64,000 bases of DNA, taken from positions 1 to 64,000 of the forward strand of contig JBGZEX010000083.1 in assembly GCA_041846495.1 (NCBI GenBank), read 5' to 3'. Position 1 is the first letter of the stretch. Each line of letters begins with the position of its first letter. The position numbers and the translations under genes are program-made. Shown piece by piece: positions 26,332 through 35,901 of the stretch. The notes under the pieces were generated by a model. The model ran no database searches, was not told where the DNA came from, and saw nothing but the letters and a program-made list of their open reading frames with translations. The stretch is from JBGZEX01 sp041846495 (GTDB taxonomy: Bacteria > Bacteroidota > Bacteroidia > Bacteroidales > Marinifilaceae).

Positions 26332-28341
26332 ATGAATTCAAAATATAGAAAAATCGATACGGCCGAAATAGAACTATTAAAATCCAACGCTTGCACAGCG
26401 GAAGATTGGGATAGAATTTGGGTAAAAGACGGTTTTAATCCGGAAAATATCCATCATGCGAATTTTTCGGGAACCGTCAAAATGGGAGTTTTCAATAAAG
26501 TATTTATTCTCAATGGAGGAATGAAGCTCAAATCGGGTATTCGCCATGCATCGATTCATAATTGCGAAATCGGAGACGACGTACTTATCGACCATATTCA
26601 TTGCTATATGGCGAATTACCGGATAGGAAACGATTGTTTCATTCAAAATGTCAATCTTATCGTCGTAGACAAAAAAAACTCTTTCGGAAACGGCATAGAA
26701 GTTCCCGTTTTAAACGAAACCGGAGGAAGAGAAGTAGCCATTTTCGACAATCTCTCCGCACATTTGGCCTACATCATCGCATTATATCGTTCCGAACCGG
26801 AACTCATAGAGAAACTCAAGAATATGATAGCTGAATATTCCGACAATATTTCTTCGGAATACGGAAAGATAGGCAATAATGTAAGAATTACGGGATGCGG
26901 CAATATTACGAACGTATCCATCGGCGATTATGCAGTTTTAAACGGTGTTTCGAATCTGGAAGACGGCTCCGTCAACAGCAATGAAAAAGCTCCGGTAACC
27001 GTCGGTTGCAATGTAACCGCCAAAAAATTCATCATTTCATCCGGCTCTTCGGTTACGGACGGCGTAACCCTCTCCCGGTGTTTTGTAGGACAGGCCTGCA
27101 ATATAGGCCATCTTTTCTCCGCTCACAACTCGCTTTTTTTCAGCAACTGCCAAGCGGAAAACGGAGAAGTCGCTTCGGTTTTCTCCGGTCCCTACACGGT
27201 GACCATGCATAAATCGAGCCTCCTCATATCCGGGATGTTCTCTTTTTTGAATGCCGGAAGCGGATCCAACCAAAGCAACCACCTCTATAAATTAGGTCCC
27301 ATACATCAGGGAATTGTGGAAAGGGGTTCGAAAACCACAAGCGATTCCTACATTCTATGGCCTGCCCGGATAGGTGCTTTCTCGCTCATCATGGGACGTC
27401 ACGTAAATCATACGGACAGCTCCGATCTGCCATTCTCCTACCTTATCGAAAAAAACAACGAAACCTATATGATTCCGGGAGTCAATCTGAGGAGTGTCGG
27501 CACGATAAGGGATGCCAAAAAATGGCCGAAACGGGATAAACGCACGGATTCCCGTCGATTGGATTATATCAATTTCAATCTACTCAGTCCCTACACCATT
27601 CAAAAAATGATACGGGGAATACACGTATTGAAGCGATTGCAGGAAACTTCAGGGGAAAACTCGGCCGAATACACTTACCAAAGCATGCACATAAAAAATT
27701 CCGCACTGAAGAAAGGATTCAAGTATTATGCCGCGGCAATCAATAAATTCTTAGGCAATTCTTTAATCAAACGACTCGAAAATATCGATTTCAAATCGAA
27801 TGAAGAAATCCGCTCCCGCCTTCGTCCCGAACCGGAATATTCCGACGGCCGGGGAGAATGGGTGGATATATCCGGACTCTTCGCCCCCCAGCAAAGCATC
27901 GATAAACTCATAAAAAAAATCATATCGGGAGAAATCGATTCTTTGGACACGATCAATGCGTATTTCGAAAAACTTCATAAAAACTACTATGATTTGGAAT
28001 GGACATGGGCATACGAGTGCATTCTGAAATGGTACGGGCTCGAAGCGGAAAACATATGCGTCGAGGATATTATCGATATCGTCACCACATGGAAAGACGC
28101 CGTTATCGGCTTGGATAAACTCATATACGAAGATGCTCGGAAAGAATTTTCCATGAATGCACAAGTAGGTTTCGGTGCCGACAGTTGCAATAAGGCTTCG
28201 GATTTCGAACAGGTAAGAGGAGATTTCGAAAACAACACTTTCGTATCCGACGTACGTAAACACATAGAAGAAAAAAGAGCCTTGGGAGACGAACTCCTCA
28301 AAAGATGCCGCAATATGCAAGAAGATAAAGCCGATTTTTAA
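26332..28341 (+). CDS. DUF4954 family protein (left-handed beta-helix)
   Basis: A 669-residue cytoplasmic protein counted from ATG 26332, which matches the expected family N-terminus (KYRKIDTAEIELLKSN). Residues about 40-330 contain hexapeptide-repeat-like strands (ASIHNCEIGDDVLIDHIHCY, then NYRIGNDCFIQNVNL; ITGCGNITNVSIGDYAVLNG), as in left-handed beta-helix acyl- and nucleotidyltransferases. The C-terminal half is helical. The family is common in Bacteroidota, and its function is unknown to me. meaB follows 9 bases later, so they are probably cotranscribed. A TATATTTA element at 26280-26287 could be its promoter. Confidence 0.85.
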   Translation: MNSKYRKIDTAEIELLKSNACTAEDWDRIWVKDGFNPENIHHANFSGTVKMGVFNKVFILNGGMKLKSGIRHASIHNCEIGDDVLIDHIHCYMANYRIGNDCFIQNVNLIVVDKKNSFGNGIEVPVLNETGGREVAIFDNLSAHLAYIIALYRSEPELIEKLKNMIAEYSDNISSEYGKIGNNVRITGCGNITNVSIGDYAVLNGVSNLEDGSVNSNEKAPVTVGCNVTAKKFIISSGSSVTDGVTLSRCFVGQACNIGHLFSAHNSLFFSNCQAENGEVASVFSGPYTVTMHKSSLLISGMFSFLNAGSGSNQSNHLYKLGPIHQGIVERGSKTTSDSYILWPARIGAFSLIMGRHVNHTDSSDLPFSYLIEKNNETYMIPGVNLRSVGTIRDAKKWPKRDKRTDSRRLDYINFNLLSPYTIQKMIRGIHVLKRLQETSGENSAEYTYQSMHIKNSALKKGFKYYAAAINKFLGNSLIKRLENIDFKSNEEIRSRLRPEPEYSDGRGEWVDISGLFAPQQSIDKLIKKIISGEIDSLDTINAYFEKLHKNYYDLEWTWAYECILKWYGLEAENICVEDIIDIVTTWKDAVIGLDKLIYEDARKEFSMNAQVGFGADSCNKASDFEQVRGDFENNTFVSDVRKHIEEKRALGDELLKRCRNMQEDKADF

Positions 28342-28350
28342 ACGAATCCC

Positions 28351-29448
28351 ATGAAACATCCCGAAAACGATGCCGTATACGAAGGACTCAGTGTAAATAA
28401 AGGAATTGAAAAACCGGATTCGATGAATCCGAACTTGGGGCTGAGACTGCGCAATATCAAAAAAAAGAAACTCTCCGTCAAAGAATATACGGAAGGATGT
28501 CTTCGCGGAGATATAAATATATTGAGCCGTGCCATTACCCTCGTAGAAAGTACGCTTCCCGAACATCAGAAGATGGCCGGAGAAGTCATCGACCGTTGTT
28601 TGCCTTCGAGCGGCAAATCCGTCCGTATCGGCATAACGGGAGTGCCGGGTGCCGGGAAAAGCACATTTATCGAAAGTTTCGGGAAATACCTCACCGGCTT
28701 GGGACATAAAATCGCCGTTCTGGCCATCGACCCCAGCAGCGAACGTTCCAAAGGCAGTATATTAGGAGACAAAACCAGAATGGAGGAATTGGCGAACGAC
28801 CCCAATGCCTATATACGTCCTTCCCCTTCGGCAGGCTCCCTCGGAGGCGTCGCCCGCAAGACGAGAGAAGCCATGCTTTTATGCGAAACCGCCGGTTTCG
28901 ACGTCATCCTCATAGAAACCGTCGGCGTAGGACAAAGCGAAGTAGCCGTACATTCCATGGTCGATTTCTTCCTTCTCATTCAAATAGCCGGAGCGGGAGA
29001 CGAACTCCAAGGCATCAAACGCGGAATTATGGAAATGGCCGACGGCATCGTCATCAATAAAGCAGACGGAGACAACATAAAACGGGCGGAATCGGCAAGG
29101 TCCCAACTCCAAACGGCATTGCATTTTTTCCCTCCCCACGAATCGGGAATAGAACCCGAAGTACTCACTTGTTCGGCTTATCTGAAAACCGGTATCGACA
29201 AAATATGGGAAACCATCGTCAATTATTGCAGCAAAACCCAACAAAACGGATATTTCGAACAAAGACGCAACCGACAAGCGAAATATTGGATGTACGAAAC
29301 CATAAACGAACAATTGAAAATACATTTCTATAAAAAAGAGAAACAACGTATTGCAATTATGGAAAAAGAGGTAACGGAAAATAAAACGAGTTCCTTTGCA
29401 GCTGCCTTCGAGCTATTGAGACATTATTTCGAAAACCTCGACAACTAA
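28351..29448 (+). CDS. meaB: methylmalonyl-CoA mutase-associated GTPase MeaB
   Basis: A 365-residue G3E-type GTPase that protects methylmalonyl-CoA mutase and loads its adenosylcobalamin. Walker A GVPGAGKST is followed by LAIDPSSERSKGSILGDKTR, IRPSPSAGSLGGVARKTREA and the G-domain elements ETVGVGQSE and NKADGD, all typical of MeaB/ArgK. Its presence implies a methylmalonyl-CoA (succinate-propionate) pathway; the mutase genes are not in this window. It follows DUF4954 by 9 bases. Confidence 0.95.
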   Translation: MKHPENDAVYEGLSVNKGIEKPDSMNPNLGLRLRNIKKKKLSVKEYTEGCLRGDINILSRAITLVESTLPEHQKMAGEVIDRCLPSSGKSVRIGITGVPGAGKSTFIESFGKYLTGLGHKIAVLAIDPSSERSKGSILGDKTRMEELANDPNAYIRPSPSAGSLGGVARKTREAMLLCETAGFDVILIETVGVGQSEVAVHSMVDFFLLIQIAGAGDELQGIKRGIMEMADGIVINKADGDNIKRAESARSQLQTALHFFPPHESGIEPEVLTCSAYLKTGIDKIWETIVNYCSKTQQNGYFEQRRNRQAKYWMYETINEQLKIHFYKKEKQRIAIMEKEVTENKTSSFAAAFELLRHYFENLDN

Positions 29449-29912
29449 GAAACGACTTCTTCCGAATCCAAAAAACGGCTCTCCGGAAAATCCTCCATCA
29501 AACGGATTTTTCCGTCCGCTTCCATTTTACAGCAATAATGCGAATAGCCGTTGGTTACGGCCACATAACCGGCTTCCACCTCCATATTATAAGCGAATAC
29601 CTGATCGAAAACCTCCTGAGTAATAGGAATATCGGGAGCCTTACATTCCACAATCATAGCACAATCCCCCTTTCTGTCGAAACATAATATATCGAAACGT
29701 TTTTTCCGGCCGAAAAGCGATATTTCCCTCTCCACCGCCATCAAAGCGGTGGAAAATCCCTTATAGCGTATAAGATAATGCACTACATGCTGACGCACCC
29801 ATTCCTCGGGAGTCAACACCACATATTTTTTCCGAATGATATCGTATATCTTCAACCCCTTCCCCTCTCTTTTCAACCGGGATTCAAATTCCGGAAGATT
29901 CAAATCGAACAT
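29445..29912 (-). CDS. stand-alone HSDR_N (type I restriction R N-terminal-like) protein
   Basis: A 155-residue protein comprising only the nuclease-like HSDR_N domain. ALMAVEREISLFGRKKRFDI is followed by the PD-(D/E)xK-type core FDILCFDRKGDCAMIVECKAP, with the expected acidic and lysine residues. No helicase domain, methylase or specificity gene is nearby, so this is not a restriction system. Such isolated proteins are common in Bacteroidota and their role is unknown. It overlaps the 3' end of queA by 13 bases and the convergent meaB end by 4 bases. Confidence 0.82.
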   Translation of the reverse strand: MFDLNLPEFESRLKREGKGLKIYDIIRKKYVVLTPEEWVRQHVVHYLIRYKGFSTALMAVEREISLFGRKKRFDILCFDRKGDCAMIVECKAPDIPITQEVFDQVFAYNMEVEAGYVAVTNGYSHYCCKMEADGKIRLMEDFPESRFLDSEEVVS

Positions 29913-31144
29913 AAGTCATAGGGTTTCTTTATTTTCAACAAACTGCTGTCTCCGTAGCTTAAAAACCGGAATCCGTGCCTCATCGCATAGTCGTACACCT
30001 TCGTCCAATCCTCTCCTATGGCTGCGGCAATAAGCAACAGCAACGTACTCCGAGGCTGATGGAAATTGGTAAACATATAATCCGCCACCTTGAATTCGTA
30101 ACCGGGAACGATCATTATCGTCGTATCCGCCGCCAGAACATCTACCGACAAGGCCTCCATCCGGCCGAGCAATGCCCTGAAAGATTCCTCCTGCGAATAA
30201 TGTCCGGGAAGTTCGTAAGCCTCCCACTGTCCCAACGTTCTAAAATCTCCCTTCCCTTCGATCAATTTCACGCCCATCCAATAAAGAGATTCCAAAGTCC
30301 TTACGGAAGTCGTCCCTACGGCTACTACATCCGTTTGTCGCTCCACAAAAGAACGAAGCAGGGCCGATGAGACGTAAAAATGCTCGGTATGCATATCATG
30401 ACCTCCTATACAAGAGGATTTCACCGGCTTAAACGTACCCGCCCCCACATGAAGAGTCAATTCCTCCACCCGTATTCCCCGCTCCTTCATAGTCTCCAAT
30501 ACGGATTCCGTAAAATGCAAACCGGCAGTCGGTGCCGCCACCGACCCCTCTTCCCGCGAATATACCGTCTGATAACGCAATTCATCCGAAGCTTCGGCCT
30601 CCCGTTCGAGATAAGGAGGAATGGGCATTTTCCCGCAAATCTCTATCACCTCCCCGAAACTCAAGTCGCCATCCCAAGAAAAAGCAATCCGCACCCCTTC
30701 TTCATTCGCAGCCGATTTCACAGCCGTTAAAACATGCCTCCCGCCTTCAAACATAAACTCCATGGCAATAGCCCCATCCCGCCATTTCTTAAGATTACCC
30801 ACCATACAAATCCATTCGCAACGGTTTTTAGCGGCAAAATTCAAAGCATAGTCCCGGGGAGTTTCCGGCTCGATACAAAATACTTGGACCGAAGCCCCCG
30901 TAGGTTTACGAAACAACAGCCGGGCATGGATGACTTTGGTATTGTTAAATACGAGATGTTGTCCGGAATGCAACAAACGGGGAGCATCCCTAAATTCGTA
31001 CCGAGTTATATCTCCGTCCGAATAATATAAGAGTTTGGAAGCATCCCGCTCTTCGACCGGAAACTTCGCAATCCGCTCTTTCGGAAGAGAGTAAGTATAA
31101 TTTTCAATGACGATATTTTTCAATTCTTCCACAGACCTCGGCAT
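29900..31144 (-). CDS. queA: S-adenosylmethionine:tRNA ribosyltransferase-isomerase QueA
   Basis: A 414-residue enzyme transferring the ribosyl part of SAM to preQ1-modified tRNA to make epoxyqueuosine. Conserved segments include VFNNTKVIHARL, the AAPTAGLHFTESVL catalytic region, LHVGAGTFKPV and FHQPRSTLLLL. The length fits the longer Bacteroidota form. It has its own promoter at 31197-31204. Together with queG (13348-14271) the last two steps of queuosine synthesis are encoded in this window. Confidence 0.95.
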   Translation of the reverse strand: MPRSVEELKNIVIENYTYSLPKERIAKFPVEERDASKLLYYSDGDITRYEFRDAPRLLHSGQHLVFNNTKVIHARLLFRKPTGASVQVFCIEPETPRDYALNFAAKNRCEWICMVGNLKKWRDGAIAMEFMFEGGRHVLTAVKSAANEEGVRIAFSWDGDLSFGEVIEICGKMPIPPYLEREAEASDELRYQTVYSREEGSVAAPTAGLHFTESVLETMKERGIRVEELTLHVGAGTFKPVKSSCIGGHDMHTEHFYVSSALLRSFVERQTDVVAVGTTSVRTLESLYWMGVKLIEGKGDFRTLGQWEAYELPGHYSQEESFRALLGRMEALSVDVLAADTTIMIVPGYEFKVADYMFTNFHQPRSTLLLLIAAAIGEDWTKVYDYAMRHGFRFLSYGDSSLLKIKKPYDLCSI

Positions 31145-31196
31145 CCTGAAACATTTTGCAATTTGACAATTAAATCGTACCTTAGCTAAGTTTTTG

Positions 31197-31204
31197 CAAA
31201 GATA
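31197..31204 (-). promoter_or_regulatory. queA promoter -7 box (TATCTTTG)
   Basis: Minus-strand TATCTTTG, a perfect TAnnTTTG match, 52 bases before the queA ATG, in the divergent interval with the AMP nucleosidase gene. Confidence 0.55.
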
Positions 31205-31232
31205 AAGAAAAACATATAATACCGGGTATGGG

Positions 31233-32003
31233 ATGAAAACAAAACAGGATATAGTGGAAAACTGGCTGCCGCGTTATACGGGACGGGCGCTCGAGGATTT
31301 CTCAAAATATATCATACTTACGAACTTCCAACGTTATGTGGAATTATTTGCCGAAATCAAAGGCGTCGAGATTCTCGGAGAAGACAAAACCATGCCCAAT
31401 GCCTCCGACGGGACAATTACCATCATCAATTTCGGCATGGGAAGTGCCAATGCCGCTACCGTAATCGACCTTTTGACGGCCATCGAAGTGGAAGCCGTAT
31501 TATTCCTCGGGAAATGCGGCGGACTAAAGGAAAGGAATACGGAAGGAGATTATATTCTGCCCATCGCCGCCATAAAAGGAGAAGGAACGTCCAAAGACTA
31601 TCTTCCCGAAGAAGTGCCGGCTCTGCCTGCGTTCAACCTTCAAAAGGCCTGTTCGAAAGCCATCGGCAAATACGGACGCCTCTATTATACGGGAGTTGTA
31701 TATACCACAAACAGACGCGTATGGGAATATGACGAAGATTTTAAACAATATCTTCGAAAAACGAGAGCCATGGCCATAGACATGGAAACGGCCACGCTTT
31801 TTACGGTAGGATTCGCCAATAGAATACCCATGGGGGCATTGCTTTTGATTTCCGACCGTCCCATGGTATCGGGCGGCATAAAAACGGAAGAATCGGACAA
31901 TCTCGTAACCCAAAACCATGTGATGCAACATTTGCAAATAGGAATCGACACCCTCACGAACATAAAAGAAAAAAATTACTCCATCAAACATCTCATATTT
32001 TAA
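31233..32003 (+). CDS. amn: AMP nucleosidase
   Basis: A 256-residue phosphorylase-fold enzyme, the short Bacteroidota form, that hydrolyses AMP to adenine and ribose 5-phosphate. The nucleoside phosphorylase core is visible in NFGMGSANAATVIDLL, FLGKCGGLKE and AIDMETATLFTVGFANRIPMGALLLISD. It lacks the extra N-terminal domain of the E. coli Amn. It is followed by a DUF1573 lipoprotein gene after 6 bases, at the head of a chain that includes yajC, ybbR and coaE. Confidence 0.88.
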   Translation: MKTKQDIVENWLPRYTGRALEDFSKYIILTNFQRYVELFAEIKGVEILGEDKTMPNASDGTITIINFGMGSANAATVIDLLTAIEVEAVLFLGKCGGLKERNTEGDYILPIAAIKGEGTSKDYLPEEVPALPAFNLQKACSKAIGKYGRLYYTGVVYTTNRRVWEYDEDFKQYLRKTRAMAIDMETATLFTVGFANRIPMGALLLISDRPMVSGGIKTEESDNLVTQNHVMQHLQIGIDTLTNIKEKNYSIKHLIF

Positions 32004-32009
32004 TAAACG

Positions 32010-32417
32010 ATGAAATATCAAATCCTAATCGGCCTCATACTCACATCGTTCATATGGAGTTCATGCAAAGGTCCGCAAAATAACGACAGGCACGGAACCT
32101 CTGGGAAAAAAACCGAAGTCGTATTCAATGAAAAAAAACACGATTTCGGGAAAATTTCCCGGGGAGAAATTCTCTGTTACGCTTTTAAATATAAAAACAC
32201 CGGAAAAGAAAATTTAATTATCAAATCCATAGAAACGGATTGCGGATGCACCGTTGTCGATTATAATAAAAAACCATTGGCTGCGGGGCAAGAAAGAAAA
32301 CTGGAAATTTCCTTTAATTCGACCGGGAAATATGGCAGCATCTACAAAGAAATACGTATATTTGCAAACACGGCGGATAGCCCTATAAAATTATACATAT
32401 CCGCAGAAGTTAAATAA
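32010..32417 (+). CDS. DUF1573 lipoprotein
   Basis: A 135-residue protein with a lipoprotein signal (ILIGLILTSFIWSSC, lipidation at about C19) and one DUF1573 Ig-like domain (HDFGKISRGEILCYAFKYKN, then IKSIETDCGCTVVDY). The family is abundant in Bacteroidota, and its members are envelope proteins of unknown role. It precedes yajC by 15 bases. Confidence 0.88.
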   Translation: MKYQILIGLILTSFIWSSCKGPQNNDRHGTSGKKTEVVFNEKKHDFGKISRGEILCYAFKYKNTGKENLIIKSIETDCGCTVVDYNKKPLAAGQERKLEISFNSTGKYGSIYKEIRIFANTADSPIKLYISAEVK

Positions 32418-32432
32418 TTTAAATATATTCCT

Positions 32433-32750
32433 ATGAACACAATTTTCGTGATTGCTCTACAAAGCCAAGCCGGACAAGGAAGTGCGTTGACGAGTTTCCT
32501 GCCCCTTCTTCTGATTATCGTGGTTTTCTATTTCTTTATCATACGTCCTCAAATGAAAAAACAAAAAGAACTGAAAAAATTCAGAGACGAATTGAAAAAA
32601 GGAGATAAAATCGTCACCACGGGAGGAATATACGGAAAAATCGTAGACATACAAGACCATACGGTTATCATGGAAGTGGAAAACCAGGTAAGACTTCGCA
32701 TAGATAAAGCCGCCATCATAAAGGATATGTCCGAAGCCGTTACCAAATAA
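32433..32750 (+). CDS. yajC: preprotein translocase subunit YajC
   Basis: A 105-residue protein with one N-terminal membrane segment (FLPLLLIIVVFYFFIIRPQ) followed by the conserved MKKQKELKKFRDELKKGDKI and VTTGGIYGKI. YajC associates with SecDF and the SecYEG translocon in the inner membrane. The length is normal. Confidence 0.95.
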   Translation: MNTIFVIALQSQAGQGSALTSFLPLLLIIVVFYFFIIRPQMKKQKELKKFRDELKKGDKIVTTGGIYGKIVDIQDHTVIMEVENQVRLRIDKAAIIKDMSEAVTK

Positions 32751-32801
32751 TAAACGATCGATAGAGAAACCGTAAAAAATCTCGTTTTTTATCGATAGCA
32801 T

Positions 32802-33770
32802 ATGAGATATTTTAAAAAGAAACCGAATATTTACATTAATAAAAATTTCGCAGCCTATCTTATATGCGTGTTAATTGCAACCATATTATGGTTGTTGATT
32901 AATTTGAATAAAGAATACAATACCGTTCTCTCCTATAAAATCGAATACGTAAATTTCCCGAAAAATAAAATAAATACATCCGTATTGCCGGAAAAACTTT
33001 TATTGAATGTAAAAGCCAACGGATTCGCTCTCCTCGGACAAGTAATGCTGGGGAAATTGAATTCCATACAAATCGATGTCGCCGGTTATTTTAAAAATAT
33101 CGGTATCTCGAAAAATAAAACGACTTATATAAATACCGAAAATATTAAAGAACGTATCGACAATCAGTTGGGAAATAAAATAAAAGCTACCCATATATCA
33201 CCCAATATCATTTACTTTAATTTCGAAGATGCCGTATCCAAAAAAATACCTATTATTCCGGAATTGAATTATACGATAAAAAAACAATATATATTATCCG
33301 AAAAAATTTCCATTAATCCGGACAGCGTTCTGATTACCGGAGCTAAAAATATCATAGATACGATACGGCATATTTCTACGGAACCCGTAGAGCTGAAAAA
33401 CATTCATAAAGAAACTTCTCTCAATGTGAAACTTCTCCCGATAGAAAATACAAAATTCGACAAGGATAAGACGACCCTCACTCTGAGGGTGGAACCCTCT
33501 ACGGAAGTGCACCATATGCTGCCCGTTATATGTCGCAACATACCGGACTCTCTCGTAATAAAGCTTTTCCCCGGGAAAATAACAGTGAAATACGAGGTGG
33601 CGCTCAGCCGTTATCAAAAAATAAATACGAAAGACTTCGTATTCGAAGTAAATTACGACGAAACGAAAAAATCGAGCAAACTGAGCATACTGCACAGTCG
33701 CTCCCCCGAATATATCGAAAATATCTCTTTCTCCCCTCAACAGGTCGATTACATCATCGAAAAAAAATAA
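32802..33770 (+). CDS. YbbR-like domain protein
   Basis: A 322-residue protein with one N-terminal membrane anchor (FAAYLICVLIATILWLLINL) and a periplasmic region of repeated YbbR domains (about residues 50-320). In related genomes this gene likewise lies between yajC and coaE. YbbR (CdaR) proteins regulate diadenylate cyclase in Firmicutes; whether this one does is unknown. It ends 9 bases before the coaE ATG. Confidence 0.87.
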   Translation: MRYFKKKPNIYINKNFAAYLICVLIATILWLLINLNKEYNTVLSYKIEYVNFPKNKINTSVLPEKLLLNVKANGFALLGQVMLGKLNSIQIDVAGYFKNIGISKNKTTYINTENIKERIDNQLGNKIKATHISPNIIYFNFEDAVSKKIPIIPELNYTIKKQYILSEKISINPDSVLITGAKNIIDTIRHISTEPVELKNIHKETSLNVKLLPIENTKFDKDKTTLTLRVEPSTEVHHMLPVICRNIPDSLVIKLFPGKITVKYEVALSRYQKINTKDFVFEVNYDETKKSSKLSILHSRSPEYIENISFSPQQVDYIIEKK

Positions 33771-33779
33771 GAAGTGCGG

Positions 33780-34412
33780 ATGAAAAACTTCCCTATAAAA
33801 ATCGGAATTACAGGAGGTATGGGAAGCGGGAAAACCACCTTATCCAATATACTGAAAAACATGGGATTTCCCGTATATAATACGGATAAAGCCGCCGCTG
33901 AAATCATGAAATCCGAAGAAAAAATCATCTCGAAAATAAAAAAAATATTCGGCGAAGATATTTACGACGAATCCGGCATATTAGATAAAAAAAAACTGGC
34001 CTCCCTCATATTTAAGGATGTCGAAAAACTCCAAACCGTAAACCGGCTTATCCACCCTGAAGTCATGAGAGATTTCAAAAAATGGTACGAATCCCGGACG
34101 GAAGATATGGTATTTTGCGAATCGGCCATCCTTTTCGAATCGGGTTGGGAAAACGAATTCGACTATATCCTATGCGTTACGGCCGATATAGACAAACGCA
34201 TCGAAAGAATCCGGAAACGGGACGGGATATCCCGGGAAGCCGTAATGGAAAGGTTAAAAAATCAAATGCCGGAAAAAGAAAAATGCATGCGTTCCGACTT
34301 CATTCTCTACAATAACGAAGTCTCCTCGTTGGAGCAGGAGGTTCGGAAACTCGTATCCCAAATTCGGTCAAAAATAAAATATCCGAATGAAAACGCAAGA
34401 TTTCGTTCTTGA
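33780..34412 (+). CDS. coaE: dephospho-CoA kinase
   Basis: A 210-residue P-loop kinase for the last step of coenzyme A synthesis. Walker A GGMGSGKTT is near residues 9-17, with the substrate-site region HPEVMRDFKKW and the lid motif RIRKRDG. I prefer the ATG at 33780 over the GTG at 33774, two codons upstream. panB, an early gene of the same pathway, is at 56239. Confidence 0.94.
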   Translation: MKNFPIKIGITGGMGSGKTTLSNILKNMGFPVYNTDKAAAEIMKSEEKIISKIKKIFGEDIYDESGILDKKKLASLIFKDVEKLQTVNRLIHPEVMRDFKKWYESRTEDMVFCESAILFESGWENEFDYILCVTADIDKRIERIRKRDGISREAVMERLKNQMPEKEKCMRSDFILYNNEVSSLEQEVRKLVSQIRSKIKYPNENARFRS

Positions 34413-34493
34413 ATTTCCCGGTTGAGAGTCTGCGACAAAACCGAAACTTCCGGTAAAAACATTAAAATCCGATTCTTTTTTCACGGGTTTTAT

Positions 34494-34501
34494 TATTTTT
34501 G
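34494..34501 (+). promoter_or_regulatory. promoter -7 box (TATTTTTG) for the DUF5606 gene
   Basis: TATTTTTG matches TAnnTTTG, 27 bases before the ATG at 34529. Its position argues against the longer TTG-started frame. Confidence 0.5.
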
Positions 34502-34528
34502 CAAGGCCTAACATTTAAACTAAAAATT

Positions 34529-34933
34529 ATGCTGAAAGATATATTAGCTATTTCAGGAAAACCGGGGTTATACAAACTTTTGAAAAAAATGCCGAATGCG
34601 TTTATCGTAGAATCCATATCCGATAAAAAGCGTTTCCCCGTATATGCCAATTCCCGCGTACTTTCATTGGAAGACATATCCATATATACGAACGACGGAG
34701 AACTTCCCCTACGGGATATCTATAAACGTTTCGACAAAGAGACCGATTCCTTGCCTGTCGTTTCTAAAAAATCGGAAACGAAGACGCTCGTCTCTTATTT
34801 CGAATCCATTGTACCGGAATACGACAAAAGCCGGGTATACGCCTCCGATATCAAAAAAGTACTGCAATGGTATAAAATTCTGTCGGACAACCGACTTCTC
34901 CATCTTATCGAAGAAGAAAAAAGAGAAGAATGA
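34529..34933 (+). CDS. DUF5606 family protein
   Basis: A 134-residue cytoplasmic protein. MLKDILAISGKPGLYKLLK at the N-terminus and AFIVESISDKKRFPVYANSR match the DUF5606 family of Bacteroidota, whose function is not known. No catalytic motif is visible. It precedes trmN6 by 39 bases on the same strand. Confidence 0.82.
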   Translation: MLKDILAISGKPGLYKLLKKMPNAFIVESISDKKRFPVYANSRVLSLEDISIYTNDGELPLRDIYKRFDKETDSLPVVSKKSETKTLVSYFESIVPEYDKSRVYASDIKKVLQWYKILSDNRLLHLIEEEKREE

Positions 34934-34972
34934 TTTTTTTGCCGGGAGGAGAATTCTCCTTTCGATTCGAAA

Positions 34973-35683
34973 ATGAAAGAATTCCATTTCAAACAATTTT
35001 CCATATGCCAGGATAATGCCGTCTGGAAGGTAGGCACGGACGGAGTCGTATTGGGAGCATGGGCAAAAATCACCGAAGCCGAAAATATCCTGGATATAGG
35101 CACGGGCACGGGAATAATCGCCCTTATGTGTGCACAAAGAAATACAGAGGCCGAAATAGATGCTTTGGAAATCGACAAAAACACGGCCGATGAGGCCCGG
35201 CTGAATGTGGATAACTCCCCGTGGAAAAACCGCATAAGAATAATCAATTCCTCTATCGAAACATTCAAACCCGACAAAACTTACGACCATATCGTCAGCA
35301 ATCCGCCCTACTTCATAGAATCCGCCTCCACCCCTTCTCCCGATGAAAAACGAAGGAAAGCTCGACACTGCCCTGCCGTCCTGTTCGAAACCATCATCGA
35401 TTTTTCGGTCCGACATACGGAAAGGGACGGAAAATTGTCGGTGGTCCTCCCTGTGGCGGAAGCTAAAATCTTTTTGACAACGGCAAATACATACGGTTTG
35501 TATCCCTCCCGCATAACCTATCTAATCCCCAATCCCGGAAAACCCGTCAAAAGATTCTTAATCGAACTCGAAAAAAAAGAAAAAACGAAAACAACCATAG
35601 ACCGGATCATTATCGAAAACTCTCGAAACGACTACCATCCCTCCTATCGCAGTCTCACCTCCGAATTCCACCCCCATCTGTAA
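34973..35683 (+). CDS. trmN6: tRNA1(Val) adenine-N6 methyltransferase (TrmN6-like)
   Basis: A 236-residue SAM-dependent methyltransferase. The SAM-binding motif LDIGTGTGIIALMCAQR is near residues 40-56, and the catalytic NPPY motif of N6-adenine methylases lies in IVSNPPYFI at about residue 107. Length and GTDGVVLGAWA agree with the YfiC/TrmN6 family, which modifies A37 of tRNA1-Val. A related amino-methylase activity cannot be excluded. Confidence 0.88.
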   Translation: MKEFHFKQFSICQDNAVWKVGTDGVVLGAWAKITEAENILDIGTGTGIIALMCAQRNTEAEIDALEIDKNTADEARLNVDNSPWKNRIRIINSSIETFKPDKTYDHIVSNPPYFIESASTPSPDEKRRKARHCPAVLFETIIDFSVRHTERDGKLSVVLPVAEAKIFLTTANTYGLYPSRITYLIPNPGKPVKRFLIELEKKEKTKTTIDRIIIENSRNDYHPSYRSLTSEFHPHL

Positions 35684-35886
35684 ATTCCCCGCAAATATGT
35701 AAAATCCTCCATCTGAAATTTCGCGATAACAATAAAGATGAATCCATATGCACAAACCACGCAATATTCTGATAATAAACGATATTATTTGATATGCCCA
35801 TAAGATTTTGTTTAAATATAAAAAGTTTCAGAGATAAATAATAAAATATTAACGACTCATTAACCATAAGATATAAAAACTTGCCC

Positions 35887-35894
35887 TACATTTG
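35887..35894 (+). promoter_or_regulatory. promoter -7 box (TACATTTG) of a short transcript
   Basis: TACATTTG matches TAnnTTTG. It lies about 60 bases before a strong terminator hairpin and not directly in front of a protein gene. Confidence 0.5.
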
Positions 35895-35901
35895 CAGTGT
35901 A

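Noticed and set aside
29445..29912. Type I restriction-modification system
   Set aside because: Only the HSDR_N domain (155 residues) is present. There is no helicase part, methylase or specificity subunit nearby.
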